The notes under the pieces are model-generated. The model was not told the origin of the DNA, searched no databases, and saw only the letters and a program-made list of their open reading frames with translations. Below are positions 35,081 through 46,200 of a DNA stretch of 64,000 bases, one piece after another. The DNA comes from Microstegium vimineum. Lineage: Eukaryota; Streptophyta; Magnoliopsida; Poales; Poaceae. Position 1 is the stretch's first letter. Every line of letters begins with the position of its first letter. A program made the translations under genes and the position numbers. The stretch lies in NCBI GenBank assembly GCA_022036555.1, contig CM039141.1:7103773-7167772 (forward strand), written 5' to 3'.

Positions 35081-37831
35081 CGATATAATATTATATTTTG
35101 GGAAATGCCTTCTGTTGTTTTATCACTTTGCCATTTAACAACCAGACATGTTCCTCTAATGAGATATTTTTGAAATAATTAACAGGTTTCTTGAATGCAA
35201 AATCCATCAGGAAACTTTGGTGCATATCTGATAGCATTAGCACTTACAACAAGAGAAGTGAAGGACGCTAGGATGCCGACTACCAGAAATCCATTTACTG
35301 CACCAATCAGTCGCTGGCTGCGGTCATCAATACAGCTTGTTTTAGTGCTTATATAATATAATCTCTTGGGGAAGTAGTAATTAATAAACAGTTATAACAT
35401 GATCAAGTAAGAATTTAACTAACCCATCCGTAAGATCAGAAATACTTGTAGGGCTAATTTGGAAGCAAAGGGAAGGCACAACCAGGGATGGAAACCCCTC
35501 CATAAATAACTAAATTGGTATTCAAATAATATCCCCATGGATTTCCTACCATGGGAAAAGGCATGGATTTTAAGGGAATTTGAGTTTCCAAAAGGGACCG
35601 TACAGTCACTTTTTAATGCTAGGAAGACACTCAACATCCATACAATAAGGATTCCTAGCTGCACTGCATGTAATCAGTAGGTGGCACAGCTTATATCTTG
35701 GATATACCTTGTGATGAACCTTCAAGTCTGATCAAAAGGATATATAACTAAAAAAAGAGCCATTTGCTCAAATGTTTACAATTGTTGATGTTCAGGATGT
35801 CTGATATTAGTAATTGACAATTACCTTCCAAAGTAGCAAATCCCTCCGAAAGCCAGAGAAAACAGGGTAGCACTCTCCCATCTGTAACCATAGCACACCG
35901 TCAATGGCTTAAGAGAATGCAAGACTGAATCATTGAATGCTAACTCAAGTGCACTGTGATGACTAGTGACACTTTGGGGCTTCTTAGGATTCTACAACCC
36001 ATAGGTAAAGTTAAAGTTACTCTATCTTCTGTAGTTGTTTTGTGGATGTACCAAACTTCATTTATTCTTAACGCAATGGCACACATTTCTCTAAAGTAAA
36101 AGAAAATAAAACATAAGTCTTACAATGGAATACCCAATGAGTTGGTTATGATATCTGAAGAGCGCGCCACGTATGCGACAAGAAGTGCATAATGTATGAA
36201 TAAATAGGATAAGCTGCAGTACAAGGAAAGCAAAGTCAGAAATTCTTCATATGAGATATGAAATGTTAATAGAGTAGAAAATAGGAATTCTGACTCTGAC
36301 TGGTCAGCTCAGTTAATGCTACAATCTGAAGTTCCTTTTTTTACAATCAGTTTTTCTGGTCTTCTATGCACTAATAAACTTGTAGCTATATAATTTCATC
36401 ATACCAAGCTGTTCTTACTCCAAATGTCCCTAGAGTGCGCATAGCCATTGAGACCTGAAATATATGTTTCTTCAGATCACTACTTTGAGATCATGCAAGA
36501 TAAAAAGATATACAGGAAAACTTTAGCTAAATCTGACTACTGCATATTGGTTTTGGTTGCCTCTAAATGGTAATTTTTGTACAGGAAGAAATGTTATCTA
36601 CCAGGGAGACACCTCCGGATCCTAGCTCACACATCGTATTGACATTTACTTCAGCAACTAACAGCCCTGTCACAACCTGGAAATGTGATGCCAGTCATAA
36701 CCATAACCTGTCTGTCTTACTGTAAATGATTTAATGAAACGGGCACTGGGGTCAATTATCAAACCGTCCTGTATTAAGGTGACACAAGAAACAAATATTC
36801 AAAATAGATTCAGTTATAACAACAACGACGATTTTTCCACTGAGGTCTGAGGAAGAATTTCTTTTAGAGTTCTACTACCAGTGATGCCGAAGCAGAATGT
36901 AAAAGGATTTACCTTCCGTAGGCTTGTCTGACTGCAAGTCACCTTTAACAAGCCGGGTTTGATAATTTACCCAGTCAAGTCAATGACATTCTATTACCAT
37001 GTATAACCAGCAGAGAATGCATATTACTGCCGAGGCCAAGAACCCAGCTTCTTGTGTGACTGCAGGGATTGCAAGGATACCTGCCCCAACCTATTTTGCA
37101 GAGGGGGCAGAAAAATAAGAGTAAGTGAAGTGCTATGAGAGATGTTATAGTCAGAGGGTGAATGTGTCTAAAAGCTATGTAAGCTCAAATGTGCTCTCCA
37201 TTTCTCATGAGTTTTGGTTCGCAAGTGTTAATCTGTGAGACAATGTATGTCAGCGGTTTCGCCGATCAGGTATCCTGTGATTTCTTTCTCAATGTATAGT
37301 TTTTTTTTCTTCATTCAGGTTACATACAGTTCACCTGCAATTCCTAGTTCAGGATTTGAGCTCTCACAGTTACAGCAGGAGGAAGAATAGTAAAGGGGGA
37401 AACGGTACAATACAGTACCGTTGTGCCGGCCACGAGGAAGATGGCACTGGTGACGCTCCCTGAAACCAAACCAAAATAGACACACAAAAAAAATCATCCT
37501 ACAACGCACGGTACGCAGTACAAATCAAAAGCAAAGATTTGAGAAAAGGCAGTGGCCGTGCATTACCAGGCTCGTGCTTCATGGTGGCCAGGTTGAGGTT
37601 GGAGAAGAGGCGCTCCAGCGGCTGCGGCGAGTCCGGCTCCGGCGGCGGCGGCGGTGGCTGCCGTTCGCCGGCGTACTGGGAGCAGAGGCATCGCTGCCGC
37701 AGATGCCGCCTCGTCCGCCTGAGCACCGGCGGTGTTGTTGCGGAGACCGGAGACGGCGTGATGCGTCGTACCGATAGTCTCAGTAGAGGGTAATAGCTGC
37801 TGCAGTGAACCGAGGTCAACAATGGTGCCAT
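32951..37831 (-). CDS. Tryptophan/tyrosine permease family transporter, plastid-type
   Basis: Members of this family (Pfam Trp_Tyr_perm) are 11-helix amino-acid carriers; plant copies carry a plastid presequence. Fourteen exons on the minus strand: 37831-37567, 37459-37419, 37090-36998, 36676-36602, 36454-36405, 36213-36124, 35881-35825, 35317-35248, 34734-34633, 34556-34504, 34198-34051, 33969-33885, 33768-33640, 33141-32951, giving 482 residues. Residues 1-60 are rich in Ser, Thr, Arg and nearly free of acids. The first helix reads GSVTSAIFLVAGTTVGAGIL, with later IPIIALSFVYQNVVPVLCTN and LPYILTLVPPLVLSLLDPE. All introns are GT-AG except the last, which is GC-AG. The next gene, F-box-like copy C, is divergent with 442 bp between starts. 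It appears intact. Confidence 0.93.
35015..35079 (+). repeat. (TC)n(AC)n microsatellite in a permease intron
   Basis: About 17 tc units followed by about 16 ac units, within the intron between 34734 and 35248. Confidence 0.97.
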
Positions 37832-38273
37832 TGGTAATTGGTAATGCCGTTGTCGCCGTTGTTCTTCTCTCTCTGCGCTGCGGCGCGTTATCTTCACGCT
37901 GGGCGCTTGTGTGGCCCCGGTACACCGCAGACTGAGGAGATTAGTGGTGCTGCCGCTTTGTCCGCTTCAGTTCAGAACTGGCGGTCGTTCAGACTCAGGA
38001 AACCGTTTTGCTGCTTTTGTAACGGCCTTGAAATCGAAACATTCATGTAACGGGACACGTACTATTCAGACTTGAATGACTTGTTAGGCCGGCCTTAACA
38101 TAACCGTGCGCGGCCCAAATTAAGAGAACTAGACCAGGATCACGCAGGGGCAGGCCCAACTTGCGCGTCGCGTCATCTCCTCGTTATTTACTCGTGTATA
38201 TCTGCACGCAAAAACCAGGATCGTATTGGCACGGCACGCAGGCAAAACCCATCCACTCAACTCAAACCAACCC

Positions 38274-39670
38274 ATGGCGGGCAGCGGCGACGACGGCGTC
38301 GTTGTCCCCGTCTCGCCGCGACCGCAGCCAAGCGGAGGAGGGCGGCGGGGACACCGCCAGAAAGCGGCGTGGCTCCCGCTGGACATCATCATCGCGGAGA
38401 TCGCGACGCGCTCCGACCCGGCCACCCTCTTGCGGTGCGCGGCCACGTGCAGGGACGCGCGCCGCCGCATCGTGGAGGACCCCAGCCTCCTGGGCCGCCT
38501 CCGCCTCCGCGACACGGGGCGGTTCGTGCTCCCTCTCCTGCGCGGCCACATGACGGGGATCACGACCTACTCCGACTCCGGTGGGAATAAGAAGACCGAG
38601 GTGTACATGGTGGATACGGCGGACGCCAGTACCCGTGTCGTCAAGGCCACCCGTGTCATCAATGCCACCTTCGCTGCTGAGGCCGACGAGAAGCCGCCGA
38701 GGATCGAGTCAATGGACTCGCGCGGCGGCCTCGTCCTCGTTCGCTCCATGACGACTCATTATTACACGCATGGGCCACAACAACTGCTCCTGGGCAACCT
38801 GGCTACCCGTCGCTGCCTGGCATGGCACTCCCGTCGCTGTATCCCATCCAGAGTACGGGAGACGAACAGTATTGTCTGCTCGTCGGCGATGGTGCCGACG
38901 CCGCCGTCGGCCGGCCTTTCCAAGTGGTCAAGGCGAGGCTACTGCTGTCACCGTGCCGTTCTTACCGTCACCTGCAGGTGCACACCTTCTCGTCGGAGCA
39001 CGGCGCATGGTCGCCGCTCGCGGAGATCCCGACTCCTAACCTACTCGGGAGCGGCGGCAGCCTGTCGTCAATTAGGCCGCTGGTCGTCGGCGACGTCGTT
39101 CACTGGCTGTGCCTTACCGACAGAGGCAGCTACATGCTCGTCTTCCACGCGGACGCGGACGCGGGAGCGACGACGCGGGTGAACGTGACGTCTCTCCCGG
39201 CGAGCTTCCCCCGCAACGACTGCAAGACCCAGTACGAGGAGAGACGTCGCTACCTTTTGGCGACGGCTTCGGCGGGCGGGAACCCCGTCGTGCTCGTCGC
39301 CGACGCCGACAGGATCTCCGCCTGGGAGGAGTCGAAGCACACCAGGATGTGGAAGCCGCGGCCGCAGGTGGTGATAGAGAACGAGACCATCCTTGGGTTC
39401 AATGACGATGGCCTGGCCGAGCTGGTGAAGGAGAGGAGGTGGAGGAAGAGGAAGCATGTCGCTGAACTATTGTGGTTTGGGGAGAGGAGCGGCGCCGTGC
39501 TCCTTCGGATCCATGGCCACTGTTTGCTCTGGCTGGATCTGCACTCCAAAAAGATCGTCAGGTGCTTCTCCTCGGATCGTCGGATGCAATCTGCAATAGT
39601 GTATTGTCCCTACGAGGTCGATCTTTCGTCTTGGGTGCCAACCTTCAGCAGTGCTGCTGTTACCCTTTGA
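38274..39670 (+). pseudogene. F-box-like family, copy C: full length except a 5-bp duplication
   Basis: Start ATGGCGGGCAGCGGC at 38274. The N-terminal F-box-like block is LPLDIIIAEIATRSDPATLL, then CAATCRDARRRI. At about 38815-38826 the sequence gcctggcatggcactccc contains TGGCA twice where other copies read it once; the 5-bp gain shifts the frame. The second half is open in the new frame to 39670, with the shared end LSSWVPTFSSAAVTL. Removing one TGGCA unit would restore register, so the lesion seems young. It forms a subgroup with H (RIESMDSRGGLVLVR). Confidence 0.88.
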
Positions 39671-40314
39671 TTCATTCATTCGTCGATGTTTGCCTCCTTT
39701 TTCAATTCTAATGTCTCAACTGCTTGTATGTATTGGCAAAACATTTTAGCTAGTATTTAATTTCTCTAGTTTTAATTCATTCAATGCTTGCCAATTGTCT
39801 ATTTTTCAATTATTTGCTATTTTATTATCTGAAATATGTGTTTAAAGTTTATTATTTCAAAATCTATAAACTTAAAACACATATTTGGGACACTAAATAA
39901 CTTCAAATAAAAAAAAAGTTTTAAATACAATATTTTAGATTGTATTGATAACTATAACTTTCATATAGATCACGTCAATATCCGAGATTATTGGATAATT
40001 TTAAATTTCAAAATTTGCGCACTTACAATAGCATTTTGGTATCCTAAACATTTTCAATTTAAAAAGTTTTCAACTACAAAGTTGTAGATCGTGTCGAGGG
40101 CTACAATTTTGATACAAATTTTGTCCTCATTCGAGCTCGTTTGAGTCTATTTGGACCTAGATGACATTCAAAACCAAGTTTATGGACCTGCAATTGGTAT
40201 TTTGAAAGTAGATGGACCTAAATGACACCTGTTGTCAAGTTCGGGGACCGCTCGTGCATTTTGCTCTTTTCATTATATAATTCCAAAAAGGATATGATTT
40301 TAATGCATATTAAT
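39671..40314. other. Downstream flank of copy C
   Basis: AT-rich. The first 130 bp (atgtctcaactgcttgtatgtattggcaaaacatttt) recur after copy E (44825) and, inverted, before copy H (54120), marking these as duplicated units. Confidence 0.6.
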
Positions 40315-41035
40315 CATATATAGGTGGTTACTACAGAAAGTATGTCAAAAAAATTTACCCTTTTGTCCAAGCCTCTGACAACCCTTCTAAAAAGGGGAGA
40401 AATTTATGTCTGTACTTCTGAAACTGAAACTTCATTCCAAGCCCTCAAATCTGCTCAAATGACTGCACCTACTCCTAGATTTTTCCCCCAAACCTTTTGA
40501 TCTTGAAACTGATGCTTCTGATAGAGGTATTTAAGTTCCAAAAATGGAGCAGCCTTACGGCAAGAGGGCCATCCAATTGCATTTGTCAGTAGAGCTCTTG
40601 GTCCAAAGGCTCAAGGCCTTTCTACTTGCAACATTCTGAATTCATCATGAAAACTGACCAAAAGATCATCGAGTTTGTTTCATTTGGATGATCCAAGGTT
40701 GGCAACTCCACAAGGCACTTACTAAACTGATGGGTCTTCAGTACTACAAGATATTATACAAACAAGGCTCAGCTGAGAACAAGCTAGGTAGCAGATGCAT
40801 TGTCAAGATCAACAACTCATGCACCTGATCATGCATGATCTCTCTCAGCAGTATCTGTTGTTACGTACTTCACCATGGGTACAAATAAACTCTTGAGACA
40901 GCTTATACTCAGGATCCTGATTATTCCAGCAAATTGTTACAAGAACTAGCAATCAAATCTCCCTCCGGAGTGTCGAATATATCCAGTATATATCTCCGAA
41001 CCTGTTCTAGCTAATTTGGTTACCTGGCGCGCGGG
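40315..41035 (+). mobile_element. Ty3/gypsy pol relic (RNase H region)
   Basis: Broken frames on the plus strand still read as the RT-RNase H part of pol: GYYRKYVKK, a degraded LETDASDRG, HPIAFVSRALGPKAQGL, VADALSRSTTHAPDHA. Many stops and indels. It ends abruptly where F-box-like copy D begins. Confidence 0.8.
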
Positions 41036-43975
41036 GACGGTGAGCAACAGGATGGAAGACCGACGCAGTAACTGGTGGACACTGGCCACCGCGGACGATG
41101 CCGATGCCACCCCTCGCCTCATATCCGGTGCTGAAGCCAAGACGGGCACTGGACTGGAGGACAACCCCGTGCCCGTGGACTCGCGCGGCGGCCTCTCGTC
41201 CTCGTCGTTCTCGCCAGTGCGACGGCATCAAGAGAGCTGCTCGTGTACGTGGAACCCGGCCACCCGTCGCCGCCACTGCTGGCCCTCCCGCCGGAACCCG
41301 GCCACCCGTCGCCGTCACTGCTGGCCCTCCCGCCGGAACCCGGATGCTGGCCTGAGTACAGATCGACCGGCCCACAGGGCCACAGCCACAGTATACGTCC
41401 TGCTCGTCGTCGTCGTCGGCGACATGCAGATACGAGGGGGACGATGGAGGTGCCAGCGCCGTCGGCCGTCCTTGCCAAGTGCTCAAGGCCAAGAACCTAA
41501 CTAGTGCTAATGCTTCCTTGTACTGTTTGGGCTGCCCGAGAACTCGTTCAGGCCATGCTAGGCCAAGCTGGCATATATAGAGAGGACTAAATGATGGCAT
41601 CAAGTGAGATTTGATATATGATCTTGTCGAAGATATCGGATGATGGGAGGATGTCATAGTGTTTGGATGTTGTTCACCATAGGAAGCCATAGCTGTTTTT
41701 GGTGCTTGTGATCAACTCGGCAATGAGGACATGTCGTTGGTTTTTGTGTTACCTTTGTGTGTTAGTCGTCAGGATTAAGTGTTCTAGCGTTGTGGTTTTT
41801 TATGTGTTTTAATCTGGACCTATGTAAGGTTTTCAGGTGTGGTTTTCCTTATAAACCAGACCAATTCTATTCTTCTTAATTGAAAGGCAGAACTCCTGCC
41901 ATTCCATTCAAAAAAAACACACACACCACCGTTGCTACTGCCGCCTGCTAGTGCTAGCTGGTCCAGACCTTCTCGTCGTCGGAGCACGGCCTGTGCACAG
42001 AGATCCCGACTCCTAACTTACACACGGAAGCCCCTTGACGTCGTGCACTGTGGCTGTGTGTCGGTGTTATGACCTGGGGGTCAAGACCACCAACTAGTAA
42101 ATTTGTATATCGCGTGCTCCCTCTCTCAAATGTGATGCAAGATGGACACAAGGTTTATCCTGGTTCGGGCAAAGAAGGCCCTACGTCCAGCGGGGGAGGA
42201 TGGCTTGTATTATCTCGCACCCAATGTGCCCATACAGGGGGTACAAGCTGTGTTACACGGGATTGCTCAAAGGAGCTGCGGCCTAAGGCTAACAAGGCTA
42301 CCCTAGGCGGTGGGTCGACTGCTCGAGGGGTTGATCAAGCAGCGGGGTGTGTGTGTGGTATGAGTATGGAGTCGTCCGAAGAGTGGAGTCTGAAAAAAGT
42401 CTCTCCAGAGTCCAGAGACCCCCCTCCTTCTACCTCGGCGTCCCCTTTTATAGACCAAGGGGAGGTCCGAGGGTATAAGATCCTAACTGTCGTAGTATGA
42501 GCGGCGTGTCCGTGGCATAGTGCCGGCGAAGGGACGTCGAGCACTGTGCCGGCATGGCCTTCCCGTCCTTTTGGCGCTCCGGGTCGTGGTGGCAGTGGAA
42601 GTCGCCGCGGCACGTCGCGGCACAGCTTCCGCAGACGGGCGCGAATCCCACAGCTGAAGCGAGACGGGGCGGATGGGACGGGCCCCATACTGGAGTTGTT
42701 GGAGGGAGGGGTCGAGCCCCTCGGTCGAGGGGGGGTCGAGCCCTGCGTGGCTCTGTCGTATCCCTGAAGTCGTCGTCGAGGGCCGTACTGTTCACGTTCC
42801 GAGGGGTGTCGCTGGAGTCCGTACTCGCGTCGTGGCGACAGTGGCAGCACAGTTGACGGGAGTCCGGGTCATGGCGTTGAGCTGATGGATTCGACTGTGG
42901 TCATGGATGCCCACGACGTTAGGCGGATTTACTTTAACCCATGCCGGGAGCAGTTGGGCTGATCGAGCCTCCCGTCCGGGGGTCGTTCGTTCGACCCCTG
43001 GTCCGTCGCTCGTCGTCGAGGTAAGGTCGGAGCAGAGGCGGAGTCGGAGCAGAGGCGGAGTCGGAGGGATCGAAGTAGAGGCCGAGGGGTTGTTCGTTCG
43101 ACCCCTCGTCCGTCACCCGGTGTCGAGGTAGGAGTCGGGGGGTCGTTCGTTCGACCCTCGGTCCGTCATTTGATGACGAGGTGAAGGCCGAGGGGTCGTT
43201 CGTTCGCCCCCTCTTCCGTCATTCGGCGTCGAGGTGGAAGCCGAGGGGTCGTTCGTTCGGCCCTTCGTCCGTCTGTTTCCATCGAGGTGGGCCGGCCCGC
43301 GACTTGTTGCCATAGCCGGTGCAGGGGGCCTTCACGTGATGGGTCTTTCCTTACTGACTTGAGCAGTGGGCTGGTTCCTGTTTTAAAAATGGTTACTATG
43401 TTTTAGCGTTAATTTATCGAAGGGTTTAGGTACCCCTTACCTTCGTACCCGACACTGTGCTTGACCGACGTCGGGAGCTACACGTGCTCATGCTCGACGA
43501 CGTGAGAGCGGAGCCGGTGAACGTGACGGCAAGAACACCAACCAGCTAGAGACATGACATCAGCACCTCTTGGCGACGGCCTCAGCGGGCGGGGCGGGAA
43601 CCCCGTCGCCAACGCCGACAGGATTTCCGCCTGGGATATGATGGGAGCTAGCAGTTGAAGCACACCCACCAAGATATATTATGTACGTACGTGGAAGCCG
43701 CAGGTGGTGATAGAGAACTAGGCCATCCAGCCAGCGGTTCAACGACGAGACTACGTACACCGAGCTGGTGAGGAAGACGTGGATGGGGCCGAAGCATGTT
43801 CGTGGCCTTTGAGGGCACATGATTTGCATTACACAACAGGAGAGAGACTGTTGTGCACACATCTTTCCCCCCATGTTCCTGAGCTAGTAGCGGCGCCGTG
43901 CTCCAGCTCCATGCATGGGATTCATCGCTGCTGTTTGTTCTGGCTGGACTGGATCTGGATCTGAACGGAAACGCG
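41036..43975 (+). pseudogene. F-box-like family, copy D: heavily decayed, split by a solo LTR
   Basis: Only scattered blocks remain. NPVPVDSRGGL is near 41160, with an NPATRRRH block after it duplicated in tandem (41258-41340). TFSSSEHG-like and TEIPTPN-like parts are near 41965-42020. CLTDVGSYVLML follows the solo LTR at 43455. A frame with many stops then runs to a LLFWLDW-like end near 43970. The N-terminal F-box-like block is missing. Confidence 0.8.
42059..43454 (-). mobile_element. Second solo LTR of the Ty3 family, inserted in copy D
   Basis: The 1396-bp LTR shows TGTCGG...CCGACA ends and a perfect 5-bp target duplication, CTGTG at 42054-42058 and 43455-43459. Its sense strand is minus (inverse of TATAAAAGG at about 42447), opposite to the copy at 804-2224. 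The insertion splits the codons for HWLCLTD in copy D. Confidence 0.93.
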
Positions 43976-43991
43976 GCCTTCGTATCTGCAT

Positions 43992-44784
43992 GATGGGCCC
44001 AAAAGGTGGGCTTTCCAAGTGCTCAAGACGATGCTATTGACGTCGAAGAGAGACCCTTCCTGCCGTCGATCGCCTGATGGTCTATACCTTCTCGTCGGAG
44101 CACGACACATGGTCCCCGCTCATGGAGATCCCGACGCCTAACATGTTCATCTGCTGGGCATCGCGGCGAAAGGTCCTGGTCGTCGGCGGCGACGTCGTGC
44201 ACTGGCTCTGTCTGACCGACGTCGGGATTTACGTGCTCACGCTCCACGTAAAAGCGGCGCGGGTGAGCGAGACGCCTCTCCCGGCGAGCTTCCCCCGTGC
44301 CGACGCCCCCGGGACACGTAGCTACCTCCTGGCGAAGGATGATTCGGCTGGCGAGAACCTGGTCGTGCTCGTCGCCGACGCCAAGACCAAGAAAATACGC
44401 GCGTGGGAGCAGTGCAAGCGCAGCAAGTTGTTGTGGAAGGCGCGGCCGCAGGTGGTGATAGAGTGGGGGGCCATCCTGGGGTTCAACGACGACGTGAAGG
44501 AGGCCGTCCGTCGGTTCAACGACGAGGTGGCCAAGATGAGGACGACGAGGACGACGACCATGTGCATGTGTGGTCCTGAGCTATTGTTGTTTGCTGAGAG
44601 GAGCGGCGCCGTGCTCATCCGGACTCATGGCTGCTGTTTGCTCTGGCTGGATCTCCACTCCAACAAGATCGTCAGCTGCTTCTGCTCGGATCCTCGGATG
44701 GAATACGCACAAGTGTATTGCCCCTACGAGGTTCATCTTTCGTCTTGGGTGCCAACCTTCAGCAGTGAGGCTGTTACCCTTTGA
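43992..44784 (+). pseudogene. F-box-like family, copy E: C-terminal half only
   Basis: The open stretch 44077-44784 encodes the shared C-terminal half: TFSSEHDTWSPLMEIPTPN, HWLCLTDVGIYVLTLHVKAA, RSGAVLIRTHGCCLLWLDL, ending WVPTFSSEAVTL. Upstream (43992-44076) the homologous FQVLKTML block is present but out of frame, and no N-terminal part exists. It is closest to F. A short protein from an internal ATG is possible but unlikely to be functional. Confidence 0.8.
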
Positions 44785-45130
44785 TCATTCATTCGTCGAT
44801 GTTTACCTCCTTTTCAATTATATAATGTCTCAATTGCTTGTATGTATTGGCAAAACATTTTAGCAAGTATTTAATTTCTCTAGTTTTAATTCATTCAATG
44901 CTCGCCAAGTGGCTATTTTTAAATTATTTGATATTTTTCATTTGTTAAGATCTACAATTTTCATATAAGATTTTTCTTTATATAACTCCAAAAAAAGATA
45001 TGATTTTAATGCACATTAATCATACGAAATCATTTTTTAAAATTAAATGAAGATAACTATATAGTTTTGAGTTTTTTTTTTCATTTGAAGTCGATATCAA
45101 GATGCTTAAAAATATAATGGTATATATTAG
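44785..45130. other. Downstream flank of copy E
   Basis: AT-rich, no gene. The start matches the flank of copy C. Confidence 0.5.
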
Positions 45131-45382
45131 GACAACGTATTATATGCAACCGAGCTTTGTGTGCAACCTATGCAACCACCAATTGAGGCCACAGGATCTA
45201 GATCCAACGTCTGATGTTTTTTCACTTAAACCCCTCCACCTGTGGGTTTAAATCTAACCCGTGTGTATCCACATGGGAGGGTTTAAATGAAAAAAACCTC
45301 AGATGTTGGATCTAAATCTTGTGGCCATAATCGGTGGTTGCATAGGTTGCACACGAAGCTGGGTTGCATATGATACGTTGCC
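45131..45382. mobile_element. Mutator-type MITE with 9-bp target duplication
   Basis: The 252-bp element has ends GACAACGTATTATATGCAACC and, inverted, GGCAACGTATCATATGCAACC; the inverted repeat continues inward for most of the element. ATATATTAG occurs directly at 45122-45130 and 45383-45391. A 9-bp duplication is the Mutator-superfamily signature. Confidence 0.92.
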
Positions 45383-45438
45383 ATATATTAGATCTAAAGA
45401 CATTTTTGACTTTTCACATCTATGGTTTGATATCCTTA

Positions 45439-46071
45439 GAGCAACTACAACAGTTTGGCATTTAGATTTGACATATCTAATTTTGCCAAAAAAAAAACTA
45501 AAAAGCTGGTGGCCAACAGTTTGACATTTGGGCTTGACATTTTTGCTAAAGTTGCAAATAGAAGCCCGCACTTGGCAATTTGGCGACCGTGAAAAGGGAG
45601 AGGCAAAGCCTCGTGACTTTTTCCTTCCTTTTTTTCACGTACGGAACGTGTGGGCGCCTTTTTTTCCTTTTTTTCACGGCGGAACCGTCGATTGCGGCCT
45701 TTGTTTTCCTTTTTATTTTTCTTTTTTTCACGGCACAACCGGTGGCCTTTTTTCCCTTTTTTGTTTTATTTTTTCATTCTTTTTTTTCACGGCACAACGT
45801 GGTCATTTTTTCCTTTTTTCCTTCCTTTTTTTTACGCCGGAACCTGGACGGCGGCCTTTTTTCGGCGATGAGGTGCCGCGAGTCCGGATGGCCCGCGCGG
45901 ATAAGGAAAATGTCGCGACGACCGGGTCCACTGGTCCATAATTTTCGTTTTTGCCAAGTCATTATGGGAAACTATTGGAGATTGCATATTTTTTGCTTTG
46001 ACATATTTATTTCAGAGTTGACAAATTCCATGTTTTGCCAAACTAAAATTGTTAAACTGTTGGAGTTGCTC
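45439..46071. mobile_element. 633-bp TIR element with TTA target duplication
   Basis: Left end GAGCAACTACAACAGTTTGGC, right end AACTGTTGGAGTTGCTC, with TTA at 45436-45438 and 46072-46074, consistent with PIF/Harbinger type. The middle (45620-45860) contains three to five spaced repeats of ttttttcacggc(a/g)(c/g)aac separated by T-rich tracts, which create long hydrophobic but meaningless frames. Confidence 0.8.
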
Positions 46072-46083
46072 TTAGTAGAGTTA

Positions 46084-46200
46084 GAGCAACTCCAACAGTT
46101 TGGCAATTGAGTTTGACATATTTAATTTTGGGAAAAACTAAAAAATATGGTGTCCAACAGTTTGATATTTGAGTTTGCCATTTTTGTCAAAGTCCTTAAT
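46084..46200. mobile_element. Left-end fragment of the same TIR family
   Basis: GAGCAACTCCAACAGTTTGGC, then ttgacatatttaattttggg, parallels the left 110 bp of the element at 45439, preceded by TTA. The right end was not found. Confidence 0.65.

Noticed and set aside
45528..46110. Phe-rich hydrophobic frames suggestive of membrane proteins
   Set aside because: They come from T-rich tracts inside a TIR element and appear in several frames at once.
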